This document shows, piece after piece, positions 6,874-11,856 of a stretch of DNA of 11,856 nt. The number at the start of each line of letters is the position of its first letter. Position 1 is the first letter of the stretch. Below the pieces are notes generated by a model. The model did not search any database, had not been told where the DNA came from, and saw only the letters and a program-made list of their open reading frames with translations. The translations under genes and the position numbers were made by a program. Source of the stretch: Deltaproteobacteria bacterium (GTDB taxonomy: Bacteria > Desulfobacterota > Desulfobacteria > Desulfobacterales > SURF-15); NCBI GenBank assembly GCA_024644775.1, contig JAHEHB010000147.1, forward strand, positions 1 through 11,856, written 5' to 3'.

Positions 6874-7110
6874 ATGTACAAGCGTATTTCAGTTGATCCA
6901 AAAATTTGCCATGGACAGGCTTGCATCAAAGGCACAAGAATCCCGGTGCATCAGATCATCCGGATGTTGGCCAACGGGGATAAAATCCAAGATCTTCTTA
7001 AAGATTATCCTTCGATAAAAGTTGAAGACATTTATGCCTGCCTTGACTATGCCGCATCGTTAGCCGAAGAGCAGATAACACCGATTGATATGACCGAAAG
7101 TGCGCTGTGA
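6874..7110 (+). CDS. DUF433-family antitoxin (copy 1)
   Basis: A 78-residue DUF433 protein, a small winged-helix-like DNA-binding fold that acts as antitoxin to DUF5615 PIN-like toxins. Family landmarks are RISVDPKICHGQACIKGTRIPV (4-25; the 'P.i..G.pcI.GtRi.V' signature) followed by the helix IIRMLANGDKIQDLLKDYPSIKVEDIYACLDYA. ATG 6874 follows GAGAGG. The TGA overlaps the GTG of the next gene (GTGA), so the pair is translationally coupled. The antitoxin looks complete although its toxin is half-length. Confidence 0.88.
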   Translation: MYKRISVDPKICHGQACIKGTRIPVHQIIRMLANGDKIQDLLKDYPSIKVEDIYACLDYAASLAEEQITPIDMTESAL

Positions 7111-7295
7111 AAGTTCTCGTGGACGAGAATATACCGTTGATTACTGTTGAAGAGCTACGTTTAAAAGGATTTGATGTCACCGATATTCGTGGAAGCGCCG
7201 AGCAGGGAATAACCGATGAGGTACTGTGGCAAAAAGCGCAACAAGAAAAGAGGATTTTCATTACAAATGATAAGGGATTTTCGATTCATCCTTAA
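7107..7295 (+). CDS. DUF5615 PIN-like toxin, C-terminally truncated
   Basis: A 62-residue frame starting at GTG 7107, beginning KVLVDENIPLITVEELRLKGFDV and ending FITNDKGFSIHP. It carries the first acidic cluster (Asp6, Glu7), TDE (36-38) and the ND motif (Asp55) of DUF5615/Mut7-C-like PIN toxins, which are putative RNases. The complete relative at 10551-10919 has 122 residues, so the second half (core strands and final helix) is missing. No out-of-frame continuation is seen between 7296 and 7435, which argues for a deletion rather than a simple frameshift. Probably inactive. Confidence 0.8.
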   Translation: MKVLVDENIPLITVEELRLKGFDVTDIRGSAEQGITDEVLWQKAQQEKRIFITNDKGFSIHP

Positions 7296-7435
7296 CAATT
7301 GATTTACATTTTCGCGTTTTTATTATAGATTGATTTCATAATATCAAGTAATTCCAATCGGATGTAAATAATCGCTAATGATATTATTGTAACGTAGATT
7401 ACGCCTCAAACTACTCTCAGAGGGGGGGTGAGTTG

Positions 7436-7594
7436 ATGTTTGAAAGAATTACCTTTAATCCTGAGATTATGGGCGGTCGAGCCTGTATTAGAGGGATGCG
7501 AATACCTGTCGCTCGCAAATATTCCATCCTTACTGAAATTATTGACATTTTCTCACAGGCCTGGGCATTTATAAGTGCGGGTCCCTACATGTAG
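7436..7594 (+). pseudogene. DUF433 antitoxin (copy 3), cut after the signature
   Basis: The 52-codon frame begins MFERITFNPEIMGGRACIRG and then MRIPVA (the full N-terminal DUF433 signature), and from about codon 27 changes to unrelated sequence (RKYSILTEIIDIF...) that ends at TAG 7592. The break is near 7510-7515. ATG 7436 has a run of seven G then TGAG as ribosome-binding site. Its first 25 residues are closer to the copy at 10330 (shared MF.RIT.NP..M.G...CIRGMR) than to the neighbouring copy at 6874, so it is not a simple local duplication. No toxin gene follows. Confidence 0.75.
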
Positions 7595-7624
7595 CCATCT
7601 GTGGTTTTTCACAATTTTCTTTTG

Positions 7625-8251
7625 TTATTTCTTTAATTTCCTCCTGAACCCTGCCAGTCCAATAAAACCAGAACTTAACAGAAGCATAGTGGCGGGTTCG
7701 GGTACTGGGGAGTAGTTCAGTTCCAAAACTACATATGTATCGACATGACTATCAGCTTCAATATTGCCCCAGCTAACTAAATCTATATTTGATGCGTCAT
7801 AAAAAACAAAGAAGCCAACTAATTCTACTCTGGAGCCGTCTGAGGCTGAGAAAATTGACGATCCAGGCGCAACATCGGGAAACAATCCACCATTTGCGCT
7901 CCCCGAGATAGTTGTGCCTGCCGGAGTTACTGAAAAAGGTCCTGAGGAACCATTTGAATTATAAACGGCCATATCAGGGGGGGAAACATTATAATCAAAG
8001 TATAATGCTAAACCGTAATAATCGCTTCCTCCGTATATTGTTACTTGGGTCCCGAAAAGCTCAAAAACGTTAAGCCCAGGCGCTAAATCAATAGAAATTT
8101 CGCCGAGATCAAATCCACTTACAGGAGTGTTAAGAAAAACTCCATTTTTCCTCACGCCTAATTGAGTCAAAGAATCACCAAGATTTGTTGACCAAATTCC
8201 GCCCGGCGCGTTAGTCCAGGCTCCTGTGGATGCCCTGGAGAAGATAGGCAC
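7625..8251 (-). CDS. PEP-CTERM sorting-signal protein, 5' end uncertain
   Basis: Exported protein of about 208 residues or slightly more. The C-terminus SPVPEPATMLLLSSGFIGLAGFRRKLKK is a textbook PEP-CTERM signal: a VPEP motif, a hydrophobic span and a basic tail, processed by an exosortase during exopolysaccharide-linked surface sorting. The body is Gly/Ser/Asn-rich and beta-type, typical of such proteins, with no named domain. The listed start, GTG 8251, lacks a ribosome-binding site and a signal peptide. The frame stays open to a TAA at 8309 and reads NLTLLLFLKYSSIAINASG before V1; this looks like a signal-peptide core with a cleavage site, but no standard start codon precedes it. The gene is therefore probably 5'-damaged or uses an unusual start. 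It is the only sizeable minus-strand gene within the TA region apart from the transposase fragment. Confidence 0.78.
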   Translation of the reverse strand: MPIFSRASTGAWTNAPGGIWSTNLGDSLTQLGVRKNGVFLNTPVSGFDLGEISIDLAPGLNVFELFGTQVTIYGGSDYYGLALYFDYNVSPPDMAVYNSNGSSGPFSVTPAGTTISGSANGGLFPDVAPGSSIFSASDGSRVELVGFFVFYDASNIDLVSWGNIEADSHVDTYVVLELNYSPVPEPATMLLLSSGFIGLAGFRRKLKK

Positions 8252-8341
8252 ACCTGAGGCGTTGATGGCAATTGACGAGTATTTTAGAAAGAGGAGGAGG
8301 GTTAAGTTTTAAATCGGTTTTAGATGGGGATGTTGGTCATT

Positions 8342-8367
8342 ACCCCGAAAAGCGCCCTTTGTGGGGT
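8342..8367. terminator. Possible hairpin upstream of the HigBA promoter
   Basis: ACCCCGAAAAG and CTTTGTGGGGT pair with one wobble and one mismatch around CGCC, followed on the plus strand by TTGTTTAG. It is a modest stem with a poor T run. The 8252-8527 gap holds nothing else I recognise. Confidence 0.3.
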
Positions 8368-8527
8368 TTGTTTAGATTTTGGGAAAAATCCAACGATTTT
8401 ATTCTAATCATTTCCCTTTTGGATTTCTATGTGGCCGCAATTGCCCTTTTAATATGTCCTTCATGTCAACCCGGAACCAGCACATCCAATTTTTTGCGGA
8501 TTTGGGCAAAAAAACTAAGTTTATTTG

Positions 8528-8554
8528 TTGACAATATACCATATATGGTATAAG
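8528..8554 (+). promoter_or_regulatory. Promoter of the HigB/HigA-type operon
   Basis: TTGACA (8528-8533) is a perfect -35. TGGTATAAG (8546-8554) supplies an extended -10 (TGn + TATAAG) at a 15-base spacing, which is short but tolerated with an extended -10. A second TATAAT at 8555-8560 is too far from this -35. The palindrome at 8535-8552 fills the spacer and -10. Confidence 0.6.
8535..8552. promoter_or_regulatory. 18-bp perfect palindromic operator of the HigBA pair
   Basis: TATACCATATATGGTATA is its own reverse complement. It sits between the -35 and -10 boxes and 12 bases before the toxin ATG. HigBA-type operons commonly carry such ACCATATATGGT-like operators, recognised by the XRE antitoxin encoded downstream. 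Confidence 0.82.
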
Positions 8555-8563
8555 TATAATCAC

Positions 8564-8841
8564 ATGCCGTGGATAGTTCGGTCAAAGAAGAGGGTCCAGA
8601 AACAGGTTAAAAAGCTGCCGTCAACAGTCAAAGAAGCTTGTTTACGCTTTTGCTTGAAATTGAAAAAGAGGGTCCTGTTCGTGGTAATTGGCCGAATTAC
8701 GGAAAAATCGGAAACAACCGCCACCATTGTCGCCTTAAAAAAGGACAATCTACTTATGTGGCTGTGTGGGAGGTAAAGGATAATCAAATTAGACTCGTGG
8801 AGATCATCTATGTTGGAAGTCACGAAAAAGCCCCTTATTAA
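8564..8841 (+). pseudogene. RelE/HigB-type toxin with a one-base frameshift
   Basis: Two overlapping frames together give one RelE/HigB-superfamily toxin, a ribosome-dependent mRNA interferase fold. From ATG 8564, frame one reads MPWIVRSKKRVQKQVKKLPS and TVKEA; from about 8638 the frame one base back continues FTLLLEIEKEGPVRGNWPNY, GKIGNNRHHCRLKKG and TYVAVWEVKDNQIRLVEIIYVGSHEKAP. The join falls at GCTTG (8636-8640): one extra T (GCT TTG) would restore a 92-residue protein of normal family length. No slippery heptamer suitable for programmed -1 frameshifting is seen. It is thus a disabled toxin, or a base missing from the assembly. It overlaps the antitoxin gene by 32 bases. Confidence 0.82.
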
Positions 8842-9166
8842 AGACACTCGGGAAGTCCGTTATATAGGTCCGACCAAAAAAATTGAAAAACTTGATAAGA
8901 CCGCAAAATCGCTTGGGCTGGTGGACGTTTCGGATTCTGTTTCTTGGAGAGATCTCTTTCCTGAATTCAGCGAAGTATCTTCACCGAGCGTGGCCCTGAG
9001 GGGTGCCAGAAGAAAAGAAGGCCTCACTCAAATTGAGCTTGCTCGCCGTACTGAAATTCCTCAAGGACACATTTCTGAAATGGAGAATGACAAAAGGGTT
9101 ATTGGAAAAGAAATTGCAAAAAAACTCGGAAAGGCGCTTAACATTAGTTATAAAGTGTTCTTATAA
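8810..9166 (+). CDS. HigA-type XRE antitoxin
   Basis: A 118-residue antitoxin with an N-terminal extension (1-58, including VRYIGPTKKIEKLDKTAKSL) and a C-terminal XRE helix-turn-helix (about 60-115: VALRGARRKEGLTQIELARR, TEIPQGHISEMEN, then GKEIAKKLGKALNI). Toxin first, antitoxin second is the HigBA order. ATG 8810 lies inside the end of the toxin gene with GTGGAG upstream, so translation is coupled. It should bind the palindrome at 8535-8552 and repress the operon. The gene is intact although its toxin is frameshifted; it may persist as an anti-addiction antitoxin or simple autorepressor. Confidence 0.9.
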   Translation: MLEVTKKPLIKDTREVRYIGPTKKIEKLDKTAKSLGLVDVSDSVSWRDLFPEFSEVSSPSVALRGARRKEGLTQIELARRTEIPQGHISEMENDKRVIGKEIAKKLGKALNISYKVFL

Positions 9167-9304
9167 AATGGAGAGGGAGTGAAAACTCGAAAAAGTCCTG
9201 CAGAAAATTTATCGTTTTTATTTTTCTTCAATATTTAGCTATATGATCAATGTCTGATAATTAAGTGTATGTAAACTTTTATTTTAACCAGAAAGGAGAG
9301 TTTT

Positions 9305-9568
9305 ATGAAAATTATTATTTTGGCTGTTATTTGTGCTTTTATGGTGGCTGGATTTGGGTACACCGCTACTCCTTTTCAGGAAGAAACCTTGAAAATGTTC
9401 GATAAAATCAAAAAAGGCCTTTAACATTGTTTCGAGGTGGATAAGGGCCTTGACGAATTAATCAAACAGAATCGTGATTTAATAGATGAACTCCGCCAAG
9501 TTGTGGAAAAGCAAAACAAGACTATAAGGGGCTTGACCGCTGATATGAAACGATTGAAGAAAAAATAA
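9305..9568 (+). pseudogene. Small secreted coiled-coil protein split by an in-frame TAA
   Basis: From ATG 9305, with a strong AAAGGAGAG ribosome-binding site (9292-9300), the frame encodes a signal-peptide-like MKIIILAVICAFMVAGFGYT and then TPFQEETLKMFDKIKKGL, ending at TAA 9422. The same frame continues without further stops: HCFEVDKGLDELIKQNRDLI, DELRQVVEKQNKTIRGLTADMKRLKKK, ending at TAA 9566. The second part is a clear heptad-type coiled coil with a basic end. Without the internal stop the protein would have 87 residues. Read as one gene with a nonsense mutation, or as a 39-residue secreted peptide followed by a possible GTG start at 9437, which has weak Shine-Dalgarno support. No family is recognised. 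Confidence 0.6.
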
Positions 9569-9759
9569 AATCACACGGTTCTTATTTTTTTGAGGGCGAA
9601 GATTAAGGCGGCGCCGCATACCTACGTCCTTGCAGTATTGGGACCAGGTGTATTCTGGATGAAGATGAGGGCACCCGGGCTAATATTCTGGCTTCATTCG
9701 AAATTATGTTTGAAGTTGTGGACAAATTACGCTCAGAATGTAAATTCGAGTCTGCTCGG

Positions 9760-10227
9760 TTAATAATGGATGAGGATTTTCTGTTTGGCGATCTCTTGGG
9801 AAATCTGCTTGTGCTTAAAATCTTTGGGCGCCTTTTTCAACAAAGTGAGTACATAGAACCTGTCTTCCCGGCTGAACAATGCCCCAAGCGCTCTTTCAAC
9901 GTCACGGGTAGTGTGTTGCCGTCCAAGGGCCGAAAGTCGCTCTCTTTCTTTGATAATCGCTTTACTGACGATTTTCTGCATGGTGCTGTACGCTGGGAGA
10001 ACTACCCTGAATTTTTCAAGGTAAGAGAGCAGATCCCTGAAGATGTTTATTGGCTTCGATGAGATCCGGATGCAACGATGCGCCTTTTCTTGAAGCTTGG
10101 CCCTCCAGGTGGCATTACAGTCTTGGTAATCGAATAGCGATGGAATCCTCTGCTGTTGTTTCCAGCGTGTCACTCTGTTGATCTCCAATTTCTCCGGGAG
10201 GGGTTGTCCCGAAAAATGTCTATCCAT
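9760..10227 (-). pseudogene. Fragment of a Tn3-family transposase (TnpA N-terminal part)
   Basis: A 155-codon minus-strand frame resembling the N-terminal half of Tn3-type TnpA. Segments include TRWKQQQRIPSLFDYQD (20-36), PINIFRDLLSYLEKFRVVLPAYSTMQ (59-84), IVSKAIIKERERL (86-98) and the later LTLLKKAPKDFKHKQISQEI (127-146). These follow the TnpA order of 'TRxxH...LGY', then 'lf..ll.yL...rivlPgys.lq..V..a...e..RL', then 'LK..P.dFs...i..E'. A normal TnpA is near 1000 residues, with its DDE core well after this part. Upstream the frame closes at a TAA near 10243 and downstream at 9760; no catalytic domain or terminal inverted repeat is present. A dead transposon remnant. Confidence 0.65.
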
Positions 10228-10317
10228 GATGAACTGGACGTCCCATTAATTACCAAAGACTTTGACAACGTTTATTTTTCAAGACTAACAGAATGTTCAT
10301 TTATCAAATATCTATGA
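10216..10317 (+). pseudogene. Possible C-terminal stub of a PIN-domain toxin
   Basis: The 33-residue frame reads MSIHDELDVPLITKDFDNVY and FSRLTECSFIKYL. 'PLITKDFD..' followed by a short strand resembles the last acidic motif and C-terminal strand of VapC-type PIN domains. Its 5' part overlaps, antisense, the start of the Tn3 fragment, consistent with transposon debris having replaced the rest of a toxin gene. Short, so only tentative. Confidence 0.3.
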
Positions 10318-10329
10318 AAGGAAGAAAAA

Positions 10330-10554
10330 ATGTTTGACCGCATAACTCGTAATCCTGCCCAGATGAACGGACAACCATGTATTAGAGGTATGAGGCTTAC
10401 TGTTCGTCGAGTATTAGAAGCTATGGCCATGTATCCGGATCGCAATGAGCTTTTCGAAGAATATCCGGAGTTAGAAGACGAGGATCTTCGTCAAGCCCTT
10501 GAATTTGCTGCAGCGACTATGGACGACAAAGTAGCTGAATTAAGGTGCGCATGA
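10330..10554 (+). CDS. DUF433-family antitoxin (copy 2, complete)
   Basis: A 74-residue DUF433 antitoxin with RITRNPAQMNGQPCIRG and MRLTVRRVLEAMAMYPDRNE (signature at 4-25), then LFEEYPELEDEDLRQALEFAAATM, the usual acidic helical end. ATG 10330 follows AAGGAAG. A TTGACA at 10262-10267 could be a -35 box, but the -10 region is unconvincing and no palindromic operator was seen. It overlaps the downstream toxin start (ATGA), so the two are coupled. Confidence 0.9.
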   Translation: MFDRITRNPAQMNGQPCIRGMRLTVRRVLEAMAMYPDRNELFEEYPELEDEDLRQALEFAAATMDDKVAELRCA

Positions 10555-10919
10555 TGAATTTCCTTTTGGATCAAGGTCTTCCAAGGTCAACGGTAACTCA
10601 TTTAAAAAACATCGGACTCAACGCCCAACATGTGGGCCAATTAGGCATGGCAACTGCACTGGACAAAGAAATCCTTAATAAAGCTCGTCAGGACAATTTT
10701 ATCGTTGTAACTCTTGATTCGGATTTCCATTCGCTCTTGGCTTTGGAAAAAACATTCAAACCTTCAGTTGTTCGTATTCGGATTGAGGGCTTAAAAGGCA
10801 AAGACGTTGCCAATATCATTAAGGAGGTGGTGGAGGCGAGCCAGGCTGAGTTACAAATCGGAGCAGCTGTAAGTGTGACTCAATCAGCAATTCGAGTCAG
10901 ATTGCTGCCGCTTGCTTAA
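10551..10919 (+). CDS. DUF5615 PIN-like toxin (complete)
   Basis: A 122-residue putative RNase of the DUF5615/Mut7-C-like PIN group, partner of the DUF433 antitoxin. Acidic positions of the fold are visible at Asp7 (FLLDQGLP), Asp38/Glu40 (ALDKEIL) and Asp56/Asp58 (VTLDSDFH); the C-terminal half has the strand PSVVRIRI, the helix GKDVANIIKEVVEA and the final strand AIRVRLLPL. The start is taken as ATG 10551, overlapping the antitoxin TGA and preceded by AAGGTG; GTG 10545 and ATG 10554 are alternatives. Size and motifs are complete, so this is probably one of two intact toxins in the window (the other is the PIN toxin at 5934). Its stop is in the same frame as the chimeric gene downstream. Confidence 0.87.
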   Translation: MMNFLLDQGLPRSTVTHLKNIGLNAQHVGQLGMATALDKEILNKARQDNFIVVTLDSDFHSLLALEKTFKPSVVRIRIEGLKGKDVANIIKEVVEASQAELQIGAAVSVTQSAIRVRLLPLA

Positions 10920-11042
10920 ATCACCAATTCTGCTATGAGGCTGCCCAGATCAACAAGGTCAAACAGGCCAGGCTTCTTTGACAAATCATCATCGCTGTTT
11001 GAAAATATTGACTCCCTCAAATCGCCGAGTAGGGACGAGCTT

Positions 11043-11856
11043 ATGGCGTCGCGTTTCGACCTTTCCCAATATGAGAAACATTTGGACGATTTATGCATAG
11101 ACCCCTATATTCGTAATCTTGTTCGCAGAATGGCGAAGGCCAATCCGCTTTGGGGTGCGCCCAGAATTCATGGGGAGCTGCTCAAGTTGGGAATTGAGAT
11201 TTCCGAGCGAACGGTTTCCAACCTGATGCCCCGCCGTGATACCAATCCGCCGTCCCAGACGTGGCGGATGTTTCTGAAAAATCACATGACGAACATGGTT
11301 TCGATAGACTTTTTCACGGCTCCGACTGCCACATTTCGGATTTTGTTTGTGCTTGTCGTACTCAGGCATACTCGTCGACAAGTCGTCCATTTTAACGCGA
11401 CTTCCAATCCTACGGCCAAGTGGACGGCTCAACAAATTGTAAAAGCATTTCCATGGGATACGGCGCCAAAGTATCTGTTGAGAGATCGGGACTTGATCTA
11501 TGGAGCGTATTTCCGGCAACGCTTGAAAAATATGAACATAAAAGAGGTGATAATTGCACCTCGAAGTCCCTGGCAAAATCCGTTCGTTGAGAGACTGATC
11601 GGCTCAATACGAAGGGACTGCCTTGATCAGGTGAAGGAGTATGAACAACTTCGGACCGGCAACTACCAAATGCTTGAGACCCCTTCTTTACAAAAACTGC
11701 CCCTCGAACTGATCCGGGCTCGAATCGCAATGGGGATGACCCAAAAGCAACTCGCGGAACGATTGGGTTTAAAGGAACAGCAGATCCAAAGGTATGAAGA
11801 AACCGAATACGCTTCGGCAAGTTTTTCCCGTCTGATGGAAATAATCAAAGCCCTTG
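11043..11856 (+). CDS. DDE integrase core joined in frame to an XRE regulator; runs off the window
   Basis: An open frame to the window end, at least 271 residues from ATG 11043 (GGGACGAG upstream). The frame is open back to 10920, so ATG 10935 is possible. Residues 23-196 are an IS481/IS3-like integrase core: IRNLVRRMAKANPLWGAPRI (23-42), then SIDFFTAPTATFR with Asp89, YLLRDRDLIYG with Asp148 and NPFVERLIGSIRRDCLD with Glu183, so the DDE triad is present. The usual N-terminal helix-turn-helix half is missing and residues 1-21 are unrelated. At about residue 197 (11631) the integrase stops and KEYEQLRTGNY begins, leading to LIRARIAMGMTQKQLAERLG and LKEQQIQRYEETEYASAS: the middle and HTH of an XRE regulator or antitoxin. 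GTG 11631 could also start the regulator on its own. Most likely a recombination product; expression as a fusion is unknown. Confidence 0.75.
   Translation, partial: MASRFDLSQYEKHLDDLCIDPYIRNLVRRMAKANPLWGAPRIHGELLKLGIEISERTVSNLMPRRDTNPPSQTWRMFLKNHMTNMVSIDFFTAPTATFRILFVLVVLRHTRRQVVHFNATSNPTAKWTAQQIVKAFPWDTAPKYLLRDRDLIYGAYFRQRLKNMNIKEVIIAPRSPWQNPFVERLIGSIRRDCLDQVKEYEQLRTGNYQMLETPSLQKLPLELIRARIAMGMTQKQLAERLGLKEQQIQRYEETEYASASFSRLMEIIKAL

Noticed and set aside
8272..8553. Plus-strand 93-codon frame with a hydrophobic middle
   Set aside because: Runs through the HigBA promoter and operator and overlaps the 5' end of the PEP-CTERM frame; no ribosome-binding site or homology recognised.
8620..8645. 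Programmed -1 frameshift in the HigB-type toxin
   Set aside because: No X-XXY-YYZ slippery heptamer in the zero frame near the join, and such recoding is not usual for this toxin family; a lost base explains it better.
9706..10062. Plus-strand 118-codon frame
   Set aside because: Antisense to the Tn3-like fragment, which carries recognisable TnpA segments; the plus frame does not.
11091..11820. Long minus-strand frames opposite the integrase
   Set aside because: Shadows of the integrase-XRE frame, which has clear catalytic and HTH motifs.
1..11856. CRISPR array, tRNA, rRNA or riboswitch
   Set aside because: No regularly spaced direct repeats, no tRNA-like cloverleaf with CCA-type acceptor and no rRNA or known riboswitch core was noticed on reading; a covariance-model scan would be needed to be certain.

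Overview
The window looks like a chromosomal accessory stretch from a Gram-negative bacterium. Moderate-to-low GC by eye, a PEP-CTERM sorting tail, DUF433/DUF5615 pairs, Tn3 and DDE integrase debris and palindromic intergenic repeats are a mix often seen in Desulfobacterota (deltaproteobacteria). That placement is an inference; there is no rRNA or other phylogenetic marker here.

Left part (1-5220), all genes on the minus strand and mostly conventional: a GT4 glycosyltransferase (84-1367); a 144-bp near-palindromic repeat (1422-1565); the DNA repair gene tag (1572-2147); a 625-bp gap with a 'protein shadow'-free spacer and a hairpin repeat; a two-gene partition-like operon of a ribbon-helix-helix partner (3787-4188) and a ParA ATPase carrying an N-terminal zinc ribbon (2773-3777), with a perfect 13-bp inverted repeat upstream (4379-4426); and a secreted, very basic Tyr/His-rich DUF4124 protein (4627-5220).

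Right part (about 5620-11856), nearly all on the plus strand, is a toxin-antitoxin (TA) island in several states of decay. In order: an intact FitAB/VapBC-type pair with an operator palindrome over its promoter and Shine-Dalgarno; the C-terminal remnant of an XRE regulator; an intact DUF433 antitoxin with a half-length DUF5615 PIN-like toxin; a third DUF433 gene cut after about 25 codons; a minus-strand PEP-CTERM gene that lacks a credible start; a HigB/RelE-type toxin broken by a one-base frameshift, followed by an intact XRE antitoxin and preceded by an 18-bp palindromic operator; a small secreted coiled-coil protein split by an in-frame TAA; an N-terminal fragment of a Tn3-family transposase abutting what may be the C-terminus of another PIN toxin; a complete DUF433/DUF5615 pair; and a DDE integrase core joined in frame to the C-terminal part of an XRE regulator, running off the window.

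The repeated theme is that antitoxins or DNA-binding parts survive while toxins are truncated or frameshifted, next to transposase fragments. No single novel machine is evident. The best leads are the integrase-XRE chimera, the zinc-ribbon ParA operon with its upstream inverted repeat, and the set of three related DUF433 loci at different stages of decay.
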